A DNA stretch of 27,745 nucleotides from Gnetum montanum. Taxonomy: Eukaryota > Streptophyta > Gnetopsida > Gnetales > Gnetaceae. The translations under genes and the position numbers were made by a program. The notes under the pieces were generated by a model, which saw only the letters and a program-made list of their open reading frames with translations, was not told where the DNA came from and made no database searches. The DNA is taken from contig MNCI01020854.1 in NCBI GenBank assembly GCA_015680685.1, positions 109,044 to 136,788 of the forward strand, in the 5' to 3' direction. Positions within the stretch are counted from its first letter, which is position 1. Every line of letters begins with the position of its first letter. This document shows positions 10,412 to 19,510 of this stretch, piece by piece.

Positions 10412-12228
10412 TCATTTGGGGCCCTCAGTTCTTTTTAGTTTTTTTTTTACAAAATCTTTAACTTTTCTTGTTTTTGTTTTACAACATCATTATACTTTTT
10501 CATTTCTTGTGTGTGTGTTATCCATCCTGTCAAGTTTGTCATTTAATAAGTGTTCTTCATGATGGGATGAATTGTTTTTCTATTTGGTTGCTAATGTTTG
10601 GTTTTTACCTTTAAGTTACGATGTCGCTACTAAGGTATGTTCTTTTGATATGATAGGCAATGAGTCCACTTCATCCACCCATCCACAAATTTCTATGGTC
10701 TCTCTTGGCTTGGAAATGTACAGTCCCTTTCTAAATAAGAAATCTAACGAATCAGTGACTGGGCATTTCTTAAACTAAGGAAGGACTCAAGGATTAAAAA
10801 GGGTGTGACTTCAAGGGAACTTGATGCATTTGTGTTGGCCATTCTCTTGGGTGCTTGGATGTTTTCTTCTTGAGTTTTCTTACCATTTTGACATTACTCA
10901 ATTATAGGGAAGTTGAGTAAATAAAAATAACAAAGTCTTTGCATGGTGTGGTTCTCATGCATAAACATATATAAAAAAAAACACAGTGGGAATTCAAAGC
11001 ACACCCCTTAGACACAATAATTGTTTGGGCTACAAGCACTAGTTATGGAACTAAAATAAAAATGTTCCCTCTAACTAAGGCCCTTCTCACTTCCCATTCT
11101 CTCCTCCTTGTTTTGTCGGATCGATGGTGGCTCTTGGGTGAAGGAATTCTTGTTACTTCAAGAGGATGGATTGGCTGAATGCATTAATGTGAAGTTACTG
11201 GATGTGGTTTGTTTGAGGCTGGACTTGGAATGGAATTTGCTAAGTCACATTAACCATGAAATACACAAGGGGCTATACACCACCTTGTTCTTGGGATTCC
11301 ATTCCATTCTCTTCTCTCCATCCTTCTCTCTATTGTTCACCTCATTGCCAGTTGTATCATTAGTGTATATTTTGGTTAACACATTGTTTTCTTTTTGGTA
11401 AATTCTTGTGGTTAAGACTTTAACTCTTGTTCCAAGTAACATTCCTAGAGCCTACGGACTCTTTGAATGTGGGTTTGTCATGGCATTAAGGACATGAGCC
11501 TACTTTGGGGAGGACCCACTGGCATTCTTATTTGGTGCACCAGTTAAATTCTTTCCCTTAACATTTTATGCAATCCATTTTATTTTTTTCATTTCCATCT
11601 TGACATCCATCTCACTGACGTTATAGTTGTCTCTTTTTCTCCATCTTTCTTGTTCTTTATTCTTTCTCCATTCTATCGCTACCAGAGGTTTGCTCTTAGT
11701 CATGGGGGTCTGGACCCAAATTTTTTCGATTTTCTCCTAACCCCTACACCTTCGGTAGTCACCATGAATATATCTCCAAACTCATATCAGCCATACCACA
11801 ACTCAGCCAATGGACCTTTCACCGAAGCAAGGTATCAATTGTATTGTGATTCATTTACCCTTGCTAATATAAAGACTGTGTTGTGTGTGCAGATGGCAAT
11901 CATACAACAACAAATTGGATCTGGAGAGAACACTTGGAATGGAGCAGTGTTGAAAGTAGCTATGCAAGGAGCAAGATCGATGGCATGCTTATGGATAGAC
12001 AATGAAAGGCGCAATCTTAGCATTGGCAACAACAAAACTTCTTTCTCTCTCTCTTTCTCAGCCTAATGTCAAATGTATAAGGTGTTCACTCTTGTTATCA
12101 TGAACACTAGTTTTGTCTTGTCTTGTAATGATGATCCGTTCACATGTCATCCCATTACTTCCATTTGAGTCAATAATCCCATATAGTCCCAATATTTTGT
12201 AAGGAACTCGAGGACAAGTTTTTATTCA
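10412..12228 (+). other. 3' internal non-coding region between integrase and 3' LTR
   Basis: About 1.8 kb with T-rich runs and no clear env-like gene (no convincing signal peptide plus transmembrane pair). Short open stretches exist at 10572-10778 and 11108-11401 but look random. A block at about 11494-11516 (CTTTGGGGAGGACCCACT) and another at about 12165-12180 (GTCAATAATCCCATA) recur in the minus-strand element at 24.0-25.0 kb, so parts of this region are conserved between subfamilies although they do not code obviously. Athila and Tat elements commonly have such long 3' regions. Confidence 0.7.
11650..12066 (+). CDS. Open stretch of 138 codons in the 3' region of the element, unidentified
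   Basis: Not recognised. ATG at 11650; the first residues are hydrophobic (MFFILSPFYRY), then a Pro/Asn/Ser-rich part (NISPNSYQPYHNSANGP) and a mixed C-terminal part (LCVQMAIIQQQIGSGENTW, GARSMACLWIDNERRN) ending in a Ser/Phe-rich low-complexity tail. Athila-type elements may carry an env-like ORF at this place, but no fusion peptide, cysteine pattern or transmembrane anchor is visible. It is uninterrupted in an element otherwise full of stops, which is notable, yet 138 codons can also arise by chance. Confidence 0.3.
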   Translation: MFFILSPFYRYQRFALSHGGLDPNFFDFLLTPTPSVVTMNISPNSYQPYHNSANGPFTEARYQLYCDSFTLANIKTVLCVQMAIIQQQIGSGENTWNGAVLKVAMQGARSMACLWIDNERRNLSIGNNKTSFSLSFSA

Positions 12229-12240
12229 GTCATGGGGGTA
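12229..12240 (+). other. Polypurine tract before the 3' LTR
   Basis: The sequence TCATGGGGGTA abuts the TGATGGG start of the 3' LTR. The minus-strand element at 23989-24000 has TCTTGGGGGTA in the same position, preceded in both by GAGGAC(A/G)AG and TTATTCAGTC. This is the expected place for plus-strand priming. Confidence 0.75.
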
Positions 12241-13075
12241 TGATGGGATGTGATATCGCATGGGCCGCGATATCGCGTACGCGATATCGCATCTTCCCCT
12301 GCGATATCGCGTACGCAATATCGCAATGTGCCGTCAAATCTATAAATAAGAGGTGGCTCTCCCTTGTTTCTCATTCTAGGTCTAGACCGTAGTGAAACTC
12401 TAGCAGTTTTACCTCTCCAAAGATAGAATAATTTCTGTATGCTTGTAGTAGGAGCTCCAAAGTGAACGAATCTTTATTCGAGCAAATATTGTACCTGAAC
12501 ACATGTTTGTGTACAGAAATAAAGATGAACTTCTTGGATAAACCTTGCAGTGCATGGACTAAGCTAAATAGGCTAAATAGAACTTTATTTACTGTTATTT
12601 ATTTGTTTACCATTTAAATGCTTTATTAGTTTATTAAATCTTCCTCAACCCTTCTCTCCTGGTTAAGTGCATTATGTACGACCGCTTCAAGCACGTGCAT
12701 TATGCTTGGTGATCCCAGCAATGACTAGCATTTGGTAACCAAGGTTGCATCTGTTCAAGGTATGAACAGTAAGTGGGAACAGATACTGATGCTAGGTTAG
12801 TTAAGGCTTAGTTAGTTAGTTAAAGTTAGTTAATTAGCCTCTTCACTCTTCACCTCGTCATCATAGGAGATAAAATAGAAAAGATATAAAAATCACATAC
12901 CTCAAACTTACTTAATCATACAACCGTGACAAATACAAGTCTGGGAAGACAACGAATGATTAACCTTGAGTGTTCCATAAGGTGTGTAGGCACTTAGTCT
13001 GTAGAGTTCGACCAGATCGTGCATGCTACGCTCGTATTTGTATGGTTGAGTGTAGGGGTACCTCGCCACTCATCA
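12241..13075 (+). repeat. 3' LTR of the 9.8 kb element (835 bp)
   Basis: Starts TGATGGGATG and ends CCACTCATCA. It aligns with 3290-4075 apart from about 49 extra bp of GATATCGC-type sequence in U3. Roughly 53 substitutions are seen by eye in the shared 735 bp, many of them C/T or G/A. The TATA box is at about 12341 and AATAAA at about 12519. Confidence 0.95.
12267..12324 (+). promoter_or_regulatory. GATATCGC palindrome pair in U3 of the 3' LTR
   Basis: 12267-12290 is a perfect 24-bp palindrome made of two GCGATATCGC units joined by GTAC. 12301-12324 is a second copy with one G to A change. Both lie upstream of the TATA box. The motif is CpG-rich in an AT-rich surrounding. The position suggests an upstream activating or protein-binding site; that role is inferred. 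Confidence 0.6.
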
Positions 13076-13080
13076 ATGGT
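13076..13080. repeat. Target site duplication, right copy (ATGGT)
   Basis: ATGGT directly follows the 3' LTR end CATCA and equals 3285-3289. Confidence 0.92.
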
Positions 13081-14670
13081 GGTGGAGTTTCATTTAAATA
13101 CTTTGATCTTTATGATTATTAATTTAATGATTTGTATTATTAGTATTTATTATTTTTTATTTGAATACTTTGTAATAACTCTTTGGATGCAATAGTCCCT
13201 GTGCATGGTTTTCCAACTAGCTGATGCCTAGTTCTAAAACACTTAAGAAAGTAACTATAATTTATTTTCCTTACTTAATATGTGGACTAACTTTTCCCTT
13301 TATTTTTACATCCAAAGTGCAATAGGTGTTTGAGATAAGGAGTAGTTGGAGAAACATATGCTTAGATTAGATTTTAGATATTTAGTATTTTGTTTCAATT
13401 GGCAAGTTCATGTAATTTCTAAGGTTGTAGTATTTAACTGTTATTTTGTCCTTGTATCTTTTTCTTAGTAGTGTGAACTTTGTACTTTCTTATCTTTGGT
13501 GTAGGCCTAACTTTATGTTTTTGTTCATTTTAATTAGTGACTAGTAACCTTAATTTAGAAGATATTATTTGGATGATATTTTTGGATTAATAGTCGTCCA
13601 ATGCCTTCTTGTTATTCTTGGATATTAAATTGTTATTTCTACTATTAAAATTTATTTGGTTATTAGGTACTTGGGGGTGTTGGAATCCAAAATAATTGAA
13701 ACATAGGTAGAATCGAACATATAGAAGTTTATAACTCAATGCTACCTGGTAGAATCGAACATATGACATGGGGTTACCAAGCCAAGACTCGTAATACTAG
13801 ACTAATATTTCATTATTGTTATTAGGTATTTTGGCTTAGGAATTAGGGGTTTTAAACTATTATTAGTAAATAGGTTAGGTTTTGTATATAAGGAGGCAAA
13901 GGCATTTCCATTTAAATTTTTTGGAATTTTATATTTAATTTATTTTGTAATTTTTATGCTCCAATGTGCTTATTTTTATGGATGCCTACGGTTTGTTTTA
14001 TAAATTTTATTAGCATCATTTAATTTTTCTTATGTTGTGATTCATTTTCTAATTAATACCTTTGTAGCCTAAGCTTAGGTTAGTGGGGTGTTGCAAAATC
14101 TCCAATCATAGGTTTAATTCATCTTATCTCCACTAAGTTATAAATTTTTTTAAAAAAAGTTGCAAAAAAATTTTGAAACTATTTTGATAAACCCAATGGG
14201 TCTTATTGGACATAAATAAAAATTTTAGTTTCAATTTCAGAAACCACACCAAATCTTAATAGAAGGTACCTCAAGCTTTCATCTAATATTTGTAATGTGC
14301 ATGATTTCCACTATTTATGATTTCAAAAATAAAGTTACATATAAAGGTAAAGCAATTACTATAGAAGTGCTTGTTTTGTTTATAGAAATTGAAGAAGTTG
14401 AAAAAATGAGTGTTAGATAATTAGGGTGTGATTTTGATGGACATGTATGTGATTTTTCCCATGACATGTTGTTAACATTTATACCTTGCAAACTATAAGA
14501 AAATTAAGGAAACTATTTAACATTTTCCATAAATTTGGATATAGATGTAATAACTCTATCACCATGATAGAAACATTCTATGTAGAAAAAATTTTCTAAT
14601 AACTTTGTATTTCACTATTTCTTTTATTTAAGTAAGGTAAACCTAATTTTATGATGGTTGAGGTACATTC
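13081..14670. other. AT-rich intergenic stretch
   Basis: No gene seen. The phrase TAGAATCGAACATAT occurs twice (about 13709 and 13751) some 42 bp apart, a small local repeat. Long T-rich and A-rich runs dominate. There is no tRNA or rRNA fold that I can support. Confidence 0.6.
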
Positions 14671-14675
14671 GAAAG

Positions 14676-14970
14676 CCTAAAAGCCAATTATATTATAAAT
14701 TGTGCAAATTTGAGACAATTCATTAGATTAATTTACCAAGAGAAGAGCTAATTTGTATATTGTGCAAACAAAGCATAGAAGATGAAGAACATATCCTTTT
14801 ATTTTGCCCATCTTTGGCTCACATTTGAATGAATTATAATATTAATTGTAATCTACTGATTGTTTTCTTTCAAATTAATCCCATCTACTTGGAGCATTAC
14901 ATCAATGATGTTTTCAACTGTCTTCAAAAATATGCTAAGGTTTTGTAACCATCTAACAAATTCTTTGCGA
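14676..14970 (+). pseudogene. LINE reverse-transcriptase C-terminal zinc-finger remnant
   Basis: In one frame the sequence reads LPREELICILCKQ, then SIEDEEHILLFCPSLAHI, then a stop. This is the zinc-binding segment (zf-RVT) at the C-terminus of plant LINE reverse transcriptases: CxxC (14754-14765), then EDEEH and xxxxC. One stop lies just upstream (TAG within ETIH*INLP). Only this tail is recognisable; the RT core is not found upstream, and the region is flanked by AT-rich DNA. Plant nuclear genes derived from LINE tails share this domain, but the stops argue for a dead fragment. Confidence 0.65.
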
Positions 14971-16135
14971 TTTTCTAGATATAATAAATATGTCCTATAT
15001 CTAGTTTCCCATTTCTAATAAACCATACGGGATACTTAACCTCAAATTCTAGAAAACCAGAAAATGAAAAAAAGACTATACAAAAGTGGAGCTACAAGAG
15101 CTTCCAATACAACATAAAAAAAGGTCTTCCATATGATCCAATTAATTTAACAACAGTAAAACAGGGAAGTAAGACACGATATCATATGAATATTTCTCTC
15201 AAATGAATAAAAGATAATTTATCTCCAAAATTACCACCACCACGATAGTGAAAAACTAAAAAACATCATGTAACAAACCTTGGAACTTTTATATTATAAT
15301 CATAAAGTATGAAGACCTTAAGTAATAAAAGTTTTATATTTGTGTTGCCTCCATTTTTCTAAAATTTTAGAAGTTTTACATCATGAATGAATATATAGTT
15401 CCAATCTGTGTTAGTCATGTGGCAAACCCTAGTCAAAATGATTGGGCCATAGAACGTTGAAATAAGCAATGATTAATGGTCTTAAGTTGTGTCTAACACC
15501 TCATACAAAGCTTACATGTAATAAAACCTTTATGCTATGTCTATTACAGGTAATTTTCTATATATACCCTTGGACATAAAAATTTTGCAGTTTGGAATAA
15601 TAATATTTTTTCCTCATGCTTCCTTGAAAGGATCCTTAATACCTGGAGGCAGTTTTGCATAATCATATCTCATTGCAAGTCAGGATTTTCTTGCCTTTAA
15701 ATACTAAGAAGTAAGAAATAAATATTTACACATCTATATATGTACGTACTTATACCGTAATCAATAACATCCTGATGTAATATTACCCATTTTTTTAAAA
15801 TAGAAAACTTTAATTTTTGTAGAAAATGTCCAAAAAGAAGAACGGGTGTCCAACTCATACTCCGGATTAATATTGGTGGGATGTGTTATGTTGTGCGTCA
15901 AAAAACATCAAAAGATAAAGGCATTATTATATGATCAACAAAAGTAAAAACTTGATAGCAGTAGTTTCCTTGGCCATGGCGACGGCTGAAAACCAGTTAT
16001 GAAGAGCCTTGTCTACGGTCCTTGAAATAAAGTTGCAGCAAACAGAACGTGAAAGCAACCGTGCCACGTCCCGTGATTCCCGTCCAGTGAACCCTTCTCT
16101 TGGCAAAGGAAAAGCAAAAGCAAAAGCCTGCACTG
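14971..16135. other. AT-rich intergenic stretch
   Basis: No recognisable gene. From about 15960 the composition becomes less AT-rich, leading into the kinase pseudogene. The open stretch at 16009-16287 (MSTVLEIKLQQTERES...) resembles no family I know; its last part may overlap the start of the broken receptor kinase. Confidence 0.5.
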
Positions 16136-16339
16136 ATCAACATATTGTCATGCCCTCTTGCAATTGCACTATTTGGATATTTTCTAATCCACCTTCATCC
16201 TTATCCTCCTCTCATCATGTTCCTGCAAATGCAGATCATGATGATGATTATGATGTGAGATCTATCGTTTGTTCAAGAGATGCATAACCAGCTAGGAGTA
16301 TTGAAACCCTGGGTTATAAGTTGGAAACCAATGGATTTA

Positions 16340-16930
16340 TTCCCTAAGCATTCAGACAGAGTGGGTTCATAGAGCTGAACCCAATCAATGCACTTCCTCA
16401 AGCATTCAGAAAGACTGATTTCATGGATCTCTGATCTCATTCCCTCAAGCATCCCCAACAGCGATTTTGTGGATCTTCACAAGCAAGGACCAGGATCAAT
16501 ATCTCTGGTATGTATTATAAAGGAGTGAACCTAGTCTCTTAAGCATCAGGAAGAGTGGTTGTTTTTGGATCTTCGTAAAGTAGGGATCAGAATTGATATC
16601 TTCAGCCGTTGCCAATTTGTCCATATTTGGGCTTCCTCCCTTAAGCATTGGGAGGAGTGATTTCTTCAATCTTGACAAGCAGATCTGATCCCACTTTCTC
16701 TAGTGTTAGGGAAATTCATTTTGTGGATCTTTCACGATCATCGGAAGGATCAATATCTCTTGTCAATTTTTAATGTCTGCGCTCCCTCCCTCAAGCATCG
16801 GAAGGAGCGATTTTGTGGGTTTTAAGAAGCAGGATCTGCTATCACTCTCTCCAGCATCCGGGAAGGGAAGAGTGATTTGGTCGATCTTGACCAGAAGGGA
16901 TCAGGATCAATATCTCCGACCATTGCCAAT
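16340..16930 (+). repeat. Degenerate tandem LRR-coding units
   Basis: A nucleotide motif of the form CCTCAAGCATC...GGAGCGATTTTGTGGATCTTGACAAG...GGATCAATATCTC recurs. The CCTCAAGCAT-like core starts near 16395, 16443, 16537, 16639, 16698, 16788 and 16848, and distances alternate between about 50-60 and 90-100 bp, so a pair spans about 150 bp (two LRRs of 25 codons). Translation gives fragments such as SSIGRSDFV and TIANLSMLKVL. DNA-level similarity between units is higher than usual for LRR exons. Confidence 0.6.
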
Positions 16931-17655
16931 CTGTCCATGTTAAAGGTTACTGGAAGATCTGGATCTTTCTGCAACCAACCTCTCTGGAGAAATTCCAACA
17001 GAGGTTGCTGGTTTAAAACACAGCATATTTGGATTCAGTTTGTCTAAAAATGCTTTAGCAGGGGAAATGCCTGCAGGGAAGATATAGGAAGGATGCCAGT
17101 GACTCAGCATATTGATATCTCCAACAACCATCTAAATCAGGGGACATTGGCATTCACATTGTGTAAGGGTTAAATGCAGTGGAGCTCAATCTCTCTTTCA
17201 ACAATTTCACTGGAAAGAGATAACACAACTTCAAAGTATGGATCTCTCACATAATTCTTTCAGGAAAAGTGCATGCATCTCTGACCAAGCTTGCCTATCT
17301 ACATGTTTAGAATATCTCCTGCAACTTTTTTGAAGGGCAAAGCCATTATAAAGAATGGGCATTTTTAAAAACCTAAGTTAATGGTTTTTAGCAGAATATC
17401 CCTTGCTATGCTGTGGTGGTTGCTTTGGTCTCATTGAATGCAAGATCTCCGGTCCCCGTACTTCCCACTCTGCATAATTGTGAAATTACTGTTAATAATC
17501 ATCACCTTCTGGGGTGAGATTTTGATTTGGAGAAAAATGATGAATAATTCTGAATCCATGAAGCTCCATTTTGAATTTTGTTAATTTGGAGAAGCCATTC
17601 TTGAAATTATCAATGGAAGAATTACATAGAGCCACTCAGAATCTTAGTGCAGCTA

Positions 17656-18162
17656 AGTGGCCATGGCCAAGGACGATTTGGAAAGGTGTATTAATGGGAA
17701 TTAAACCAGGGACAGAAAGTAGCTATCTGTCATTCGATGAAAATAATTCTGAAATGAGTTTCAAAAACGAATGTCAGATTTTCAGAAAATTGCATCAAGA
17801 TCTTCACCATGGTTTACTCCAATGGTTTACTCCAATGATTTCAGAGCCATAGGACTGCCCTACATGAGCAGTGGTTCTCTGCATTTTCTTCTTCACGGTC
17901 AGCATGGAGAACAACAGAGCTCATTGTGTTTAGAAATAAGGCTCCGCATATTGAAAGAGTTGGCAAGTGCAGTGAGCTATTTCTACCATGATTTCAGTCC
18001 CAGTAATCCATTGTGATATTAAACCACAAAATGTATTGCTGGATGAAGATATGACTGTGAAGCTCTCTGATTTTGGCATAATCTGTACCATGCCAATTTC
18101 ACAATCACAGCCTGTAACAGCTACATCTTATTAATCATAAGGATCAAAGGTATATGTTGCTC
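17656..18162 (+). pseudogene. Kinase domain N-lobe to activation segment of the LRR-RLK pseudogene
   Basis: Gly-rich loop GHGQGRFGKVY at 17659-17691; then V-A-I-C-H-S where V-A-[IV]-K is expected, so the ATP-binding Lys is not seen. The aC-helix Glu is in SFKNECQIFRKL. The hinge region reads YMSSGSLHFLLHG and helix [15 protein letters not shown]. The catalytic loop is [17 protein letters not shown] with Asp at 18015-18017 preceded by Cys, not Arg (non-RD type). DFG is at 18069-18077. The activation segment ends in GSKVYVAPG (normally GYIAPE), with stops in between. At least three reading frames are needed to follow it. Confidence 0.85.
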
Positions 18163-18164
18163 CA

Positions 18165-18640
18165 GGAACATCTTTTATTCAACATTATATTTTAATTTTT
18201 AAAACATGTTTTTAAAATTTCAAAGTTTATTTCTTATTTTACTTTATTCAATAGGTGCTACTTTTTATGGAGATATGGGGCTGGAGGAGAGGTGCCCACG
18301 GAATGAAATGTTTATAGCTTGAAATGTTTATAGCTTTGAAATAATAACATTAAAAATTTGGAAACTCTAAATTATGGATTTGATTTTAATAAATAGAATT
18401 CAGTTATAGAGTTATAAAGTTTTACTGCAAGTACAACAGAAAATAAGAGAGAATTAAACAAACTTTAACCAGGGTCTATGACAAAGGTGAAGGCATTGAA
18501 GTCCATAAGGAGAAAGAATTGGAGGTAGTTCAAGGGATTTTGAGGGTAGCCAAGGTTTGCACAAGCCATGATGCCAGCCATAAAAGAAGTGCAGTCAACG
18601 TTGGAATTGAAACTGAAAATTGAGTTTTTAAAAAAATTCA
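18165..18640 (+). pseudogene. Kinase C-lobe remnants with intron-like AT-rich insert
   Basis: An AT-rich segment (18165-18254, ending TTCAATAG) could be an intron; LRR-XII kinases commonly have one within the kinase region. After it, GDMGLEERCPRNEMF (18270-18312) resembles the stretch around GDVYSxG...RRPTDEMF. Much further on, ELEVVQGILRVAKVCTSHDA and the phrase AIKEVQSTLE (18515-18610) match the kinase C-terminal end (VARVCT...RPSMKEV). Between them, 18313-18470 is AT-rich, with a 16-bp unit GAAATGTTTATAGCTT duplicated at 18305-18336. Confidence 0.65.
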
Positions 18641-19270
18641 GTTGGTGTCAGCATTCTATTTATGGATTTTTTTTTCAGTGTTGCATCTTAGAATCAAATT
18701 TGTGATTTAGATTTTCCATGAACGTCAGTAATAAGTTAACACCTCAATGCAATAACTTCAAAGAAATGAAACTGAGTGAAATTTTTTAGTTCGGGTCATT
18801 AAGATGTCTACCAAGGTAAGCCTCTCACCACTAAACTAATACTTCTTACTATGAAATAATAATGACGATGGAATCACAATCACCTTTAAACAAGTAAGGG
18901 AAATCACAAATGAAAGAGGCATCCAACTAACTTTTAAAGCTTTTGGGTTCGGAAAGGTAGTAGTATTACAGGATATTAAGGGTTGCTTTTGAGTTTTCTG
19001 ATTCATTGGTAGCATTTACACTGTATTTATGATATCGTTTATTGAGATTTTTAAATGTGATTACATGCAGCATTTATAGTCAGCCGTGGAATGTGCAACG
19101 CTGAGCTTTTAATCGTTTCTGCTCTGAATTTGAGAAAGCTTTCACAGACCTGAAATGTTTACAAGTTGCTAATTCCTGTTATCTTTGTTAACTATTCTTT
19201 TCTTATTATTATTATTATTTTGTAATTTCCCAATTTATGGTTATCCCTTCCGTGTCTTTTTGAGTAAACA
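18641..19270. other. Intergenic stretch without a gene
   Basis: No recognisable coding or RNA feature. AT-rich with occasional short (ATT)n at about 19203-19220. Confidence 0.55.
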
Positions 19271-19273
19271 TTA

Positions 19274-19510
19274 TGCGTCGTAAATTTCTTTTCAGATAAC
19301 GAAAACAGATCTAACGGAAAAGGCTCAATTCTTTTTTGCTGGGCTAGACATACTGAGAGAGAATTAGATAGTAAAGATGGTAAAGGTGAACTCAAAGACA
19401 TGGTGGTAGAATCTTTCCAAACAATGAAGCTGCCATCTGCTACTACTTCGGAGGTCTTGCATATCCATGCTTTCCTTTTAGCAACGTTGATTTACAATAG
19501 TAAGTTTTAG
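19274..19510 (+). other. Exon-like open stretch, unidentified
   Basis: An open frame without ATG starts after a stop and runs to TAG at 19508. It includes ELDSKDGKGELKDMVVESF and QTMKLPSATTSEVLHIHAF. The start has an acceptor-like TTTCTTTTCAG ending at 19295. The sequence is less AT-rich and hydrophilic, unlike the surrounding DNA, so it may be an exon fragment of a host gene or of the upstream pseudogene. I cannot assign a family. Confidence 0.3.

Larger units (their letters stand above)
3290..13075 (+). mobile_element. Complete but inactive Athila-like Ty3/Gypsy LTR retrotransposon, 9786 bp
   Basis: Two direct LTRs (786 and 835 bp), a tRNA-Asp-type primer binding site directly after the 5' LTR, gag, protease, RT, RNase H and integrase in that order, a purine tract before the 3' LTR, and perfect ATGGT target duplications. 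The order PR-RT-RH-INT is that of Ty3/Gypsy. The Athila-type PBS, RT phrases such as YPIADSKWVSPL and PFGLCNTPTMFQ, and a long region between integrase and 3' LTR favour the Athila branch; a Tat/Ogre relative is the main alternative. The LTRs differ at roughly 53 of about 735 aligned positions by hand count (about 7%), so insertion is not recent. Many stops, frame changes and active-site losses make it non-autonomous. Confidence 0.93.
16140..18640 (+). pseudogene. Non-RD LRR receptor-like kinase, pseudogene (LRR-XII-like)
   Basis: A receptor kinase of this type senses a ligand outside the cell through leucine-rich repeats and signals through a cytosolic Ser/Thr kinase. Visible parts in order: a hydrophobic stretch near 16150-16220 that could be a broken signal peptide; degenerate LRR units 16340-16930; clear LRRs at 16955-17075 (LDLSATNLSGEIPTEVAGL, SLSKNALAGEMP) and 17235-17340 (MDLSHNSF, NISCNFFEG); a TM-like segment IIVKLLLIIITFWGEILIW at about 17475-17535; juxtamembrane FLKLSMEELHRATQNLSAA; kinase domain from 17656. 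Many stops and frame changes interrupt it. Kinase motifs and the HCD signature suggest the FLS2/EFR/Xa21 group (LRR-XII), but a related LRR-RLK class is possible. No working product is expected. Confidence 0.85.

Noticed and set aside
10572-11401. Env-like gene in the 3' region of the element
   Set aside because: The short frames have no signal peptide, transmembrane anchor or cysteine pattern and are in different frames.
13700-13800. Possible tRNA-derived segment (GGTAGAATCGAAC twice)
   Set aside because: It hints at a B-box-like phrase, but no A box, cloverleaf or tail could be found.
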